A program made the position numbers and the translations under genes. From assembly GCF_003201855.1 (NCBI RefSeq), contig NZ_QJKI01000011.1:1-64000 (forward strand): a stretch of DNA of 64,000 nucleotides, written 5' to 3'. Below, one piece after another: positions 1 to 8,595 of the stretch (the first letter of the stretch is position 1; every line of letters starts with the position of its first letter). Below the pieces are notes generated by a model. The model did not search any database, was not told the DNA's origin, and worked only from the letters and a program-made list of their open reading frames with translations. This stretch comes from Rivihabitans pingtungensis (lineage in GTDB: Bacteria; Pseudomonadota; Gammaproteobacteria; Burkholderiales; Aquaspirillaceae).

Positions 1-105
1 CGCTTCCGGCGTTTGGCCAGAGCTTACGAGAAGCTGCCGCAGACGCTGGCTGGATTACATTACGTGGCGTTTGCCATGTTGATGCTGCCGCACCTTCCTG
101 ATGTT
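1..105 (+). mobile_element. 3' end of an IS5-type transposase gene (insertion sequence end)
   Basis: The plus strand is open from base 1, and its translation starts RFRRLARAYEKLPQTLAG and continues into HYVAFAMLML. This resembles the C-terminal helix region of IS5-superfamily DDE transposases, where a conserved R-RR-(A/S)--YE-L core precedes a hydrophobic LML ending. The frame runs on to a stop at 130-132, probably beyond the true element. The rest of the element lies left of the window. The exact right terminus, inverted repeat and target duplication cannot be placed; the border is probably between about 90 and 120. Family membership is by recognition of the C-terminal motif only. Confidence 0.6.
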
Positions 106-891
106 GTTGGGATGGTTCAGAACATGCTCTAGCGAATCGATAAGCTCGGATACTTTGGTAGGTCGCGCCAAATGGCTGAACGCCTCCTTCGTGGTTGGCG
201 TTGCAGCGATCTCCGCGTTCAGTTTTTCTGTGATTCTCGGCAAAACGATTCGTGCCAAGTTCTCCACGACGTCCAGCCCATAAGGCAGGTATGCAACTTC
301 CTGCTGCAAGTCGAGGTAAGAGCGCGCGCAGTGCGTGTCGAATACCGCAATGGTGGCAAGTTCGACCGGGGCATGCCCGTTCTTCTTCCAATTGACGGTG
401 ACCGGCTTCGCTCCGAGCTCAATATCGAAGCTTGCTTCGGGGATTGCGGTGGCCTTAGATTTGTCGAGCACGTTCGGTCTCACATCCTCGCTGACATCGC
501 GTGCCCGGCAAGCGCGCTTCAGCACGCGAGAGTAGCCAGATTTTCCAGCGCCGTTAGCTCCATAAATAACGGTGACGCCCTGTTTAGAAAAGTTAAGGTT
601 CTGATTGGCGGCCAGCCTGTTGACATTCCTTATGTCCTTCAGTGCAACTAAGACTGCGGCATCATTCTTGGCAGCCGTTACAGGCAGATGGTCTTGACAG
701 AGTGGTGCCGGTGTTCTGCCATAAGGGTCCACCAGTCCGACGCTGCTCTTTAGCATCGCATAGAGATCGTCGAGGGCTCCATTGTCCAAGGTGTTCTGGA
801 AAAGGCGCCGCACAGCGTCCTGTTGCCAGGGTTTGAGGCTTGAATTCGACCATTGAGAATTTGTGCTAATAGCGTCATGTTTTTCTTCCAA
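55..891 (-). pseudogene. P-loop AAA/SMC-like ATPase, N-terminal part, truncated by IS insertion
   Basis: The translation has an N-terminal helical segment (residues about 13-50, starting near NSQWSNSSLKPWQQDAVRRL) and then a Walker A motif GANGAGKS at residues 111-118, typical of RecF/SMC/Rad50-like ABC ATPases. Related proteins are usually several hundred residues longer, carrying coiled coil, ABC signature and Walker B, all absent here. The last ~15 codons are encoded inside the IS end on the opposite strand, so the reading frame stops artificially at 55. The start is a TTG at 889-891 without a convincing ribosome binding site; a stop lies a few codons upstream in frame. GC is lower than in the following genes, suggesting acquired DNA. 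Proteins of this build are often found in accessory and defence islands, but a function cannot be assigned from this fragment. Confidence 0.6.
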
Positions 892-1158
892 AAATATCTG
901 AGTGACTGACTGAGCTCACATCATTGACCATTCGTTGCTAGCCAGCAGTAATGATAATAGCACATGGGCATTAACTTCCGCTCGAGCCGATGCTCTGCCG
1001 CAGGGATTAGTTCATTGGCAACTACTCCAGCCTGAAAGCTGCCGTTCAACCGTCAGAAATATGCAAATCAAGACTTTGTCGATTGCTTGCTTTCACAGAA
1101 TGAGAAAACTGCTATTCAAACTTTTCTCTAGAGATATGCTCATGCACTTCCAAGTGGT

Positions 1159-2214
1159 TCATTGGCATAAAATTTGCCCATCATGTCCTTCCCTCCCCCC
1201 AAACCACACCTCCACCCTCTCCACCCACCCCGCCTTCTTCGCCTTGCTGGCAAAGCTCGCCTCAAAGCTGTTTTTCGCCAGTTGTTTCCAGGTGGCGGCG
1301 TCAAATTGAAACGCGGCTTGCACTGCGCGGATGTTGTCGTTCAGGTAGCCGCCAAAATAGGCGGGGTCGTCGCTGTTGAGGGTGACTTTCACCCCGGCGG
1401 CGAGCAGTTGGCCCAGGGTGTGGGCGTGCATGTCGGGAAAGACGCGCAGTTTCAGGTTAGAGAGCGGGCAGACGGTCAGCGCCACGCCGTCGGCGGCCAG
1501 GCGGGCGAGCAGGGCGGGGTCTTCGCTGGCGCGCACGCCGTGGTCGATGCGCTTGACGCCCAGCAGGTCCAGCGCCTGGATGATGTAGTCCGGCGGGCCT
1601 TCTTCGCCGGCATGCGCCACCACCGGCTTGCCCAGTGCGCGGCAGCGGGCGAACAGGTGCTGAAATTTGCTGGGCGGGTTGCCTTGTTCTGAGGAATCCA
1701 GGCCAAAGCCGTCGATGCGCGCCAGGTGCGGTTCGGCTTCGGCCAGGGTGGCCAGGGCGTCTTCTTCGCTCAGGTGGCGCAAAAAGCACAAGATCAGCCG
1801 GCCGCTGATGCCCCAGCGCGCCCGGCCTTGTTTGAGGCCGTCTTCCAGGCCGTCCAGCACGGTGGCGAAGGGGATGCCGCGCGCGGTGTGGGTTTGCGGG
1901 TCGAAAAAGATTTCGGTGTGGATGATATGGTCGGCGGCGGCGCGCTCAAGGTAGGCGAGCATCAAATCCCGAAAATCGTCGGCGGTGCGCAGCACGTCGG
2001 CGCAGGCGTAGTAGAGATCCAGAAACGATTGCAGGCTGTCAAAGTTGTAGGCGGCGGCCAGCGCGGCTTGGTCGGCGTAGGGCAGGCTAATGCCATTGCG
2101 TTGGGCCAGGGCAAAGGCCAGCTCGGGCTCCAGCGTGCCTTCGATATGCACGTGCAGTTCGGCCTTGGGCATGGTCAGCGCCAGGTGCAGGGCGGGGTCG
2201 ATGGCGGGGGTCAT
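1159..2214 (-). CDS. add: Adenosine deaminase family protein, probably adenine deaminase
   Basis: Hydrolytic deaminase of the metallo-dependent (TIM barrel) superfamily, 351 aa. Zinc ligands are visible: H21 and H23 in the ELHVHIEG motif, H201 in HAGEEGPP with catalytic E204, and the D282-D283 pair in NSDDPAYFGGY. Several signature stretches (FFDPQTHT, LDSSEQGNPPSKF, AHAGEEGPP) match the bacterial subgroup shown to deaminate adenine to hypoxanthine rather than adenosine to inosine, so adenine is the likelier substrate; that subgroup choice is inference. The enzyme would feed purine salvage in the cytoplasm. It is a single-gene unit and the first gene with the high GC content typical of this chromosome. 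The C-terminus is somewhat longer than usual and lies next to the low-GC region. Confidence 0.85.
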   Translation of the reverse strand: MTPAIDPALHLALTMPKAELHVHIEGTLEPELAFALAQRNGISLPYADQAALAAAYNFDSLQSFLDLYYACADVLRTADDFRDLMLAYLERAAADHIIHTEIFFDPQTHTARGIPFATVLDGLEDGLKQGRARWGISGRLILCFLRHLSEEDALATLAEAEPHLARIDGFGLDSSEQGNPPSKFQHLFARCRALGKPVVAHAGEEGPPDYIIQALDLLGVKRIDHGVRASEDPALLARLAADGVALTVCPLSNLKLRVFPDMHAHTLGQLLAAGVKVTLNSDDPAYFGGYLNDNIRAVQAAFQFDAATWKQLAKNSFEASFASKAKKAGWVERVEVWFGGREGHDGQILCQ

Positions 2215-2596
2215 GGGGGTTCCTCAAGATGGGGCGTGGCTCAGCCGCTCCGGCTGGGCTTGGGGCGTTGTCGTGTCTGCGGCCATACGCGGCTGGGTGG
2301 CAGGGTGTGCGCGCTGGCAAGTATGCAACAAGCTGGCGGTGGCGACGCATCGGTAATCGGAATAGCGAGTATATGCGCCCACGGCGGCAAGGCGCGGCTG
2401 GCGGCGCGCCGTGTGTGAGGTGTTGCCGGGCGGCGTGAGTTGTGTGCGGCGGCATGTCAGATGGGGGCTTGGCACACTCCTGACACCATGCTGTCAGTAG
2501 GGGGGTATTACCATCACAGTCACGACATCAAACACAGCCGTGTGGCGGTGTTTGACGCGGATGATTCTGAACCTGACTGTGACAAGGAGTTTGCCC
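2215..2596. other. Non-coding interval between add and the VOC gene
   Basis: This 382-base interval separates divergently oriented genes. No convincing gene is seen. It should hold the add promoter (minus strand) and the VOC gene promoter. Two inverted repeats lie in its right half (2480-2497 and 2528-2555) and are listed separately. The left part is GC-rich without clear structure. Confidence 0.5.
2480..2555. promoter_or_regulatory. Two inverted repeats upstream of the VOC gene (candidate operators)
   Basis: The first repeat is CTGACA-CCATGC-TGTCAG (2480-2497, 6-bp arms with a 6-base centre). The second is TCAAACAC (2528-2535) and GTGTTTGA (2548-2555) separated by 12 bases. Both lie within 120 bases upstream of the start codon and neither is followed by a T-run, so they look more like protein binding sites than terminators. 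The regulator is unknown; a link to a WYL/YafY-type regulator such as the one at 28218 is only a guess. Confidence 0.4.
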
Positions 2597-2965
2597 ATGC
2601 TGTCCCCCGACATGACCATCCTGGCCGTTGCCGACCCGCTGGTGAGCGCACGGTTTTATCAATCGCTGCTGGGTATCGAGCCGGTGGAATGCCAAGCCAC
2701 CTTCGCCATGTTTGTGCTGCCGTCCGGCCTGAAGCTGGGCCTGTGGCAGCGCGAAGGCGTGGCCCCGGCGGTAACGGCCGAGCCCGGCAGCGTTGAGCTG
2801 GCGGCGGCGCTGGCCGACGAAGCCGCGCTGCGCGATTGCTGGGCGCGCTGGCGTGGCCTGGGTGTGGAGGTGATTCAGCCGCCGACGCAGATGGACTTTG
2901 GCCTGACCATGACCGCCGCCGACCCGGACGGCCATCGCTTGCGGGTGTTTGTGCCGGCGATGTGA
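2597..2965 (+). CDS. VOC (glyoxalase/bleomycin resistance/dioxygenase) family protein
   Basis: Small protein of 122 aa with the vicinal-oxygen-chelate fold pattern. The N-terminal strand and helix (ILAVADPLVSARFYQSLLGI) and the C-terminal strand (MTAADPDGHRLRVFV) are the usual landmarks of one beta-alpha-beta-beta-beta repeat pair. Members range from glyoxalases and drug-binding proteins to dioxygenases; the substrate cannot be predicted. The start at 2597 is chosen over an upstream in-frame ATG at 2540 because AAGGAG (2584-2589) sits at good spacing and the domain begins immediately. A rho-independent terminator follows (2992-3020), so it is probably monocistronic, and its promoter region carries two inverted repeats. 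Confidence 0.8.
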   Translation: MLSPDMTILAVADPLVSARFYQSLLGIEPVECQATFAMFVLPSGLKLGLWQREGVAPAVTAEPGSVELAAALADEAALRDCWARWRGLGVEVIQPPTQMDFGLTMTAADPDGHRLRVFVPAM

Positions 2966-2991
2966 GTCAGGCAAACAGACGGACAAAACAC

Positions 2992-3020
2992 AGCGGCGGG
3001 CGCATTCCTGCCGCTTTTTT
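2992..3020 (+). terminator. Rho-independent terminator of the VOC gene
   Basis: Hairpin with arms GCGGCGGG (2993-3000) and CCTGCCGC (3007-3014), a six-base loop, then six T residues (3015-3020). It lies 27 bases after the VOC stop codon. Confidence 0.75.
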
Positions 3021-3242
3021 GCGCGTGGGCCACCGATGGCATTGCCGGGCGGCGTTGTCGGTTTGTGGCTTAGCGGCTGTGGCAAAGCAGACATCATCCG
3101 CCAAATCGGTTGGCTGGGGACACGCCAGAGCGCGCTTGTGCGCCTGGCGCGTAAATTGCTGCTGTGCAACATGAGACGGTTTCCGACACAGCCTGTGCAG
3201 CAAGGAGCTAGTTTTTCTAGTTATTGAGAGTGCGTCTTATAT

Positions 3243-3294
3243 TGAAAAGCAAAATACTTATCAAGTAAGATACACGAGAATGATTTTCATGTTT
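3243..3294 (+). promoter_or_regulatory. ftrABCD promoter with overlapping Fur box
   Basis: A sigma-70 type promoter is readable: TTGAAA (3243-3248), 17 bases, TAAGAT (3266-3271). Immediately downstream, at the expected transcription start, lies GAGAATGATTTTCAT (3276-3290), which matches much of the Fur consensus GATAATGATAATCATTATC. A repressor at this position would block initiation, so iron-dependent repression of the iron uptake operon is expected. The start codon of ftrA is about 90 bases further on. Confidence 0.65.
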
Positions 3295-3381
3295 ACTGAC
3301 TGCGTTGTCAGCATGCGCGCCCACGCGCCGCGCCACATGCGTCAGATGATGATTTTTATCTTGTCCAAGAAAGGCTACGCC

Positions 3382-3927
3382 ATGCGTCACTTTGCAAGTC
3401 AACTCATTCTGGGCGCGCTGCTGGCTTCGGCTGGCGCCAGCGCACTGGCCAAGGAATACCCGATCGGCAAACCGGCCATCAAGAACGGCATGGAAATCGG
3501 CGCGGTGTATTTGCAGCCAACCAAAATGGAACCGGAAGGCATGATGCGCAAGGCGGAAGATTCCGACATCCATCTGGAAGCCGACATCCACGCGGTGAAA
3601 AACAACCCCAACGGCTTTGAAGAAGGCGCCTGGATGCCGTATTTGCTGATCAAGTACGAAATCAGCAAGGTGGGCGGCAAGGAAGTGATCAAGGGCGACA
3701 TGATGCCGATGGTGGCCAACGATGGCCCGCACTACGGCGACAACATCAAGTTGCAAGGGCCGGGCAAGTATCAGCTCAAGCTCACCGTGCTGCCACCCTC
3801 GCAAAACCCGCACGGCCACTTTGGCCGTCATGTGGACAAGGAAACTGGCGTGGGCCCGTGGTTCAAGCCGTTTGAGCTGAGCTATGAGTTTGCGTTTGCC
3901 GGCATTGGCAAAAAAGGCGGCTACTAA
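3382..3927 (+). CDS. ftrA: Periplasmic iron-binding protein of the P19/Tp34 family (FtrA-like)
   Basis: Exported 181-aa protein of the P19/Tp34/FetP type that binds Fe(II)/Cu(II) in the periplasm and hands iron to an FTR1-type permease. It has a signal peptide (residues 1 to about 24, ending SALA-KEYP) followed by the characteristic metal-site segments: EIGAVYLQP, the DIHLEADIHAV histidine pair, and a late NPHGHFGRHVD histidine cluster. The start at 3382 is preferred over upstream in-frame starts because it is preceded by AAGAAAGG and opens directly into the signal peptide. It is the first gene of a four-gene ftrABCD arrangement known from Bordetella and Brucella, and a Fur-box promoter lies upstream. 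Confidence 0.88.
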   Translation: MRHFASQLILGALLASAGASALAKEYPIGKPAIKNGMEIGAVYLQPTKMEPEGMMRKAEDSDIHLEADIHAVKNNPNGFEEGAWMPYLLIKYEISKVGGKEVIKGDMMPMVANDGPHYGDNIKLQGPGKYQLKLTVLPPSQNPHGHFGRHVDKETGVGPWFKPFELSYEFAFAGIGKKGGY

Positions 3928-4083
3928 GGCGCTATTCAGCACCGCATCCTGGCGTGTTGGGGCGACTGTCTGCGGCAGCGCGCCCAGCCAGGGGCGCTGC
4001 GCCGGTGTGGGTAAGCCTGAGTTTCGATTGACCGCTTGACGCCGCGCGGCGCGCCCTGATGCGCCGCACCGGAGGGCACACAA

Positions 4084-4416
4084 ATGAAATTTGCATCCTT
4101 ATTGATTGGCGGCCTGGGCCTCGCGGCCTGTCTGGGCGCACAGGCGGCGGACATGCCCACCCTGCGGCTGGAGCTCAAGGACGGCGTGCTCAACCCGGCG
4201 CGCATCCAGGCCCCGGCCGGGGTGAAGTTCCGGCTGGAGATCGTCAACACCGGCAAGACGCCGGTGGAGTTTGAAAGCACTCAGCTGCGCAAAGAAAAAG
4301 TGCTGGCCCCCGGCGCGCAATCGTCGGTGGTGATCCAGCCGCTGACGCCGGGCGAATACAAGTTTTTTGACGAATTTCACATGAACACCGCGCAAGGCGT
4401 GATCGTCGCCAAATAA
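4084..4416 (+). CDS. ftrB: Cupredoxin-domain periplasmic protein (FtrB-like)
   Basis: Exported 110-aa protein with a signal peptide (residues 1 to about 22, GAQA-ADMP) and a single cupredoxin-like beta-sandwich. In the FtrABCD ferrous iron system the FtrB protein is thought to take part in copper-dependent oxidation of Fe(II) before transport by FtrC. Visible landmarks are the PTLRLELKDGVLNPARIQ opening, the EFESTQLRKEK segment and the C-terminal PGEYKFFDEFH strand; a classical Cys-His type-1 copper loop is not evident, as is usual for this subgroup. It is separated from ftrA by 156 bases containing no gene, and is preceded by a GGAGG-type binding site. Confidence 0.82.
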   Translation: MKFASLLIGGLGLAACLGAQAADMPTLRLELKDGVLNPARIQAPAGVKFRLEIVNTGKTPVEFESTQLRKEKVLAPGAQSSVVIQPLTPGEYKFFDEFHMNTAQGVIVAK

Positions 4417-4513
4417 GCGCCGCCCGCCACCCGGCGCCGCTTGCCTGACGGGCAAGCGACAGCAAAATGGGGTGTGTCAGCGACGCTGAGCGCGCAGCAG
4501 GTAGGGCGCAAGC

Positions 4514-5335
4514 ATGGAACAGGTTTTGTTTATCGTCTGGCGTGAAAGCGTCGAGGCATTGTTGGTGGTGGGCATTCTGCACGCCTGGATGAACCAGAAC
4601 CCGCAAGGGCGTTCTGGCAAACCCTATTTGTGGGGCGGGGTGGCGCTGGGCCTGTTGCTGGCAGTGGCGCTGGCGGTGTTGCTGTTTGTCGCCAGCGGCT
4701 GGATGGGCGCGGCGCAGGATGCGTTTCAGGCGGGCATGGTGTTTGTCGCCTCGGCGCTGATTGTGCAGATGGTGTTGTGGATGCGGGCCCATGGCCGCAC
4801 GCTCAAGCGCGAGCTGGAAAGCGGCCTGGCCGCGCGCGCCGAACAGGCCAACTGGTGGGGGGTAACCGCGCTGGCGGCCATCGCCATTGCCCGCGAAGGT
4901 AGCGAAACCGTGGTGTTTCTGTATGGCAGCCTGAGCAACGCCAGCGCCGCCGACAGCGCCCCGCTGGCCTTGGCCGGCCTGGGCGGGCTGGCGCTGGCCT
5001 TGCTGACCTTTTATGTGCTGCAACTGGGGGGGCGTGTGCTGTCGTGGCGGCTGTTTTTCCGGGTGACAGAGATTTTGCTCTTGCTGCTGGGCGCTTCGCT
5101 GTTTCTGTCTGGCGTAGAAAAACTGATTTCCATGGACTACCTGCCCGCCCTGCTCGACCCGGTGTGGGACAGCAGCGCGCTGATTGATGATATGTCCCCC
5201 GCCGGCGGCGTGCTGGCGGCGCTGGTGGGCTATCGCGCCCAGCCGGCACTGACCAGCGTGCTGGCCTACGCCGGCTTCTGGCTGGCCATGGCGACGCTGA
5301 TGGCGCGCGGCAAACGGCAGGCGGCAACGCGATGA
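4514..5335 (+). CDS. ftrC: FTR1-family iron permease (FtrC-like)
   Basis: Inner-membrane iron permease, 273 aa, with seven predicted hydrophobic segments. The two iron-coordinating REXXE motifs of the FTR1/EfeU family are present: RESVE (residues 10-14, first membrane helix) and REGSE (residues 127-131, middle helix). It would import ferric iron produced at the FtrA/FtrB side. It follows ftrB by 97 bases and overlaps the next gene ftrD by 4 bases (ATGA), indicating translational coupling. The length is normal for the family. Confidence 0.92.
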   Translation: MEQVLFIVWRESVEALLVVGILHAWMNQNPQGRSGKPYLWGGVALGLLLAVALAVLLFVASGWMGAAQDAFQAGMVFVASALIVQMVLWMRAHGRTLKRELESGLAARAEQANWWGVTALAAIAIAREGSETVVFLYGSLSNASAADSAPLALAGLGGLALALLTFYVLQLGGRVLSWRLFFRVTEILLLLLGASLFLSGVEKLISMDYLPALLDPVWDSSALIDDMSPAGGVLAALVGYRAQPALTSVLAYAGFWLAMATLMARGKRQAATR

Positions 5336-6747
5336 AAGCGCGCACGGTCATCCCCATCCTGGCCATGCCCGCCGCCCCAGCCCCATCCACCGGGCGGCTG
5401 GCGACGGTGGGCCGCTGGCTGCGCGACCACGCCACGCTGCTGCGTCGGCTGCAATGGGCGGTGGTGCTGGTGTACGCCGCCTTGCTGGTGATTCCGGCGC
5501 TGTTGCCGCTGCCGGACGACAGCGCGCGCATGCTGAACAACCTGACCATCTTCGCCCAGTTTGTGTTCTGGGGAATCTGGTGGCCGTTTGTGTTGCTGTC
5601 GATGGTGTTGTTTGGCCGCATCTGGTGCGGCGTGCTGTGCCCGGAAGGCGCGCTGACCGAATGGGCGGCGCAAAAAGGCCTGGGCCGGCCGATTCCGCGC
5701 TGGATGCGCTGGGGCGGCTGGCCGTTTGTCGCCTTTGTGCTGACCACGGTGTATGGCCAGATGGTCAGCGTCTATCAATACCCGCAAGCGGCGCTGCTGG
5801 TGTTGGGCGGCTCCACCGTTGCCGCTGTGGCGGTGGGCTGGGTGTACACCAAGGGCAAGCGCGCCTGGTGCCGGCATCTGTGCCCGGTGAATGGCGTGTT
5901 CGCCCTGTTGGCCAAACTGGCGCCGATGGCCTACCGGGTGGACGAAGCCCGCTGGGCCGCCTCTGCCCACCACACGCACAGCGCGGTCAACTGCGCGCCG
6001 CTGCAACCCCTGCGCCATATGCAGGGCGGCAGCGGCTGTCATATGTGCGGCCGCTGTAGCGACCACCGCGACGCCATCCAGCTGCAAGCCCGCTCGCCCG
6101 CCGACGAAGTGCTGCGGGTGGCCGCCAAAGAAGCCGACGGCTGGCAAACCGCGCTGATTGTGTTTGGCCTGCTGGGCGTGGCCATCGGCGCGTTTCACTG
6201 GACGGTCAGCCCGTGGTTTGTCGCCCTCAAGCAGGGCGCAGCGGAATGGCTGATCGAACACGACATCCTCTGGCCGCTGGACACCGACATCCCCTGGTGG
6301 CTGCTCACCCATTACCCGCAATACAACGACGTATTCTCCTGGCTGGACGGCGCCAGCCTGCTGGCCTACGTGGCGCTGACCGCACTGGCCATGGGCGGCG
6401 GCCTGCTGCTGTGCCTGGCGGCGGCTGTCGCGCTGGCCGGCGGCTGGCGTCGCCAGCGCCTGCATCACCTGGCGCAAAGCCTGATTCCGCTGGCCGGCTG
6501 CGGCGTGTTTCTCGGCCTGTCGGCGCTGACCGTCACCCTGCTCAAGGCCGAAGGCGTGGACATGCACTGGGCCAACACCCTGCGCCTGACCCTGCTCACC
6601 GCCGCCAGCGCCTGGTCCGCCTGGCTGGCCTGGCGCATCCTCGGCCAATGGAGCCACGGGGCCCGGCGCGCCCTGGCCTGCCTGCCGATACTGGCGGCGC
6701 TGGCCTGGGTGGGCATGGCCTGGGGGTGGATGTTCTGGTGGTGGTAA
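5332..6747 (+). CDS. ftrD: Membrane polyferredoxin, 4Fe-4S (FtrD-like, NapH/CcoG-related)
   Basis: Polytopic membrane protein of 471 aa with iron-sulfur motifs of the NapH/CcoG/RdxA type: [11 protein letters not shown] near residue 100, [12 protein letters not shown] near residue 180, and [12 protein letters not shown] near residue 236. Multiple hydrophobic helices flank them, including a large C-terminal membrane part. In the FtrABCD system FtrD is proposed to accept the electrons released when Fe(II) is oxidised and pass them to the membrane electron chain. The start overlaps the stop of ftrC by 4 bases. No clear terminator follows; the next gene, msrP, begins 142 bases downstream behind its own inverted repeat. 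Confidence 0.88.
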   Translation: MKARTVIPILAMPAAPAPSTGRLATVGRWLRDHATLLRRLQWAVVLVYAALLVIPALLPLPDDSARMLNNLTIFAQFVFWGIWWPFVLLSMVLFGRIWCGVLCPEGALTEWAAQKGLGRPIPRWMRWGGWPFVAFVLTTVYGQMVSVYQYPQAALLVLGGSTVAAVAVGWVYTKGKRAWCRHLCPVNGVFALLAKLAPMAYRVDEARWAASAHHTHSAVNCAPLQPLRHMQGGSGCHMCGRCSDHRDAIQLQARSPADEVLRVAAKEADGWQTALIVFGLLGVAIGAFHWTVSPWFVALKQGAAEWLIEHDILWPLDTDIPWWLLTHYPQYNDVFSWLDGASLLAYVALTALAMGGGLLLCLAAAVALAGGWRRQRLHHLAQSLIPLAGCGVFLGLSALTVTLLKAEGVDMHWANTLRLTLLTAASAWSAWLAWRILGQWSHGARRALACLPILAALAWVGMAWGWMFWWW

Positions 6748-6759
6748 GCAGATAAGCGG

Positions 6760-6820
6760 AACCTTGCGTGTGGGCTATTCTCCAAACGTAACCTTACGTG
6801 CCATGGCGGCGCGTAAGGTT
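6760..6820. promoter_or_regulatory. Repeated and palindromic site upstream of msrP
   Basis: The sequence AACCTTACG (6790-6798) is followed by its exact reverse complement CGTAAGGTT (6812-6820) after 13 bases. A near-identical direct copy, AACCTTGCGTG, lies 30 bases upstream (6760-6770). Three copies of one 9-11 base word, spaced by about three and two helical turns, suggest a dimeric regulator operator for msrPQ. The hairpin could alternatively act as a weak terminator for ftrD, but only a short T-run follows. Confidence 0.45.
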
Positions 6821-6889
6821 TTGTCTGGTTGGCGCGACAGAATGGCATTGTCCTCTTCTGCCGCGCCGCCGTGCTTCTGGAGCCCGATC

Positions 6890-7821
<932 letters not shown>

Positions 7822-7822
<1 letters not shown>

Positions 7823-8409
7823 TGGCGGCGCGTGATTGGCGTGTTTGGGCGCTGAAAGCCACAGTGGCGGTGGGGTGCGCGCTGCCGGCGGTGTCGCTGT
7901 GCTGGCGCTTGCCGCAGGCGGTGAACCCGGTGGAGTTTCTGACCCGAGGCACGGGCACGTGGGCGCTGGCGGGGCTGTTGGCGACGCTGGCGGTCAGCCC
8001 CTTGCGGCAGCTCAGCGGCTGGGCGGCGTGGCTGCGTGTGCGTCGTTTGTTGGGGTTATCGGCTTTTGCCTATGCCGTGGCGCATTTCGTATTGTATGTC
8101 TGGCTGGATCAGGGGCTGGAGGCGGCGGCGATCTGGCGCGATGTGCTCAAGCGGCCGTTTGTCACCGTCGGCATGGCGGCGTTTGTGCTGCTGCTTCCGC
8201 TGGCCATCACTTCAACTGATGGCTGGATGCGCCGGCTCAAGCGGCGCTGGGGGCAGTTGCACCAGCTGGTGTATCCGGCGGCGGCACTGGCGGTGCTGCA
8301 TTATTTTTGGCTGGTGAAAAAAGACCTCACCCAGCCGCTGCTGTACGCGCTGGCGCTGGCGGTGTTGCTGGGCTGGCGGGTGTGGCGCTGGGGGCAGCGC
8401 CGGCGTTAG
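7822..8409 (+). CDS. msrQ: Heme-binding membrane subunit MsrQ of the MsrPQ system
   Basis: Integral membrane b-type cytochrome of the ferric-reductase-like transmembrane family, 195 aa with about six helices. It takes electrons from the quinone pool and passes them to MsrP. The conserved PLRQLSGWAAWLRVRRLLGL segment, AYAVAHFVLYV (heme-ligand His) and GQLHQLVYPAAALAVLHYFWLVK (further His ligands) are in place. The start codon overlaps the msrP stop codon by one base, so the two subunits are made together. Although the frame is open further upstream, that part is inside msrP. Confidence 0.92.
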
Positions 8410-8547
8410 GCCACTGGCCGGATGCATCCGGCCCGCGTGGCCGGCCTGGCGTCTGGATGGATGCCGTGCGCGGCAAGGCACTCATACTGCATGAAATGTG
8501 TGGACCCCTGCACGCCAAACTGGCTTAAATATTGGAAATTCGGCCAA

Positions 8548-8575
8548 AGACTACAGTAGAATCCCGCAGACTACA
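8548..8575 (+). repeat. Direct repeat AGACTACA with 20-base period upstream of the binding-protein gene
   Basis: AGACTACA occurs at 8548-8555 and again at 8568-8575, a centre-to-centre distance of 20 bases (about two helical turns), just upstream of the solute-binding protein gene at 8596. A possible -35 (TTGGAA, 8532-8537) precedes the first copy. It could be a regulator site; the evidence is weak because the word is short. Confidence 0.3.
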
Positions 8576-8595
8576 CTGCGATTGGCGCTCCCCTC

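Noticed and set aside
55..891. Calling the ATPase a named defence system (for example RloC- or Gabija-like)
   Set aside because: Only the N-terminal segment and Walker A are present; no partner gene or effector domain is in the window.
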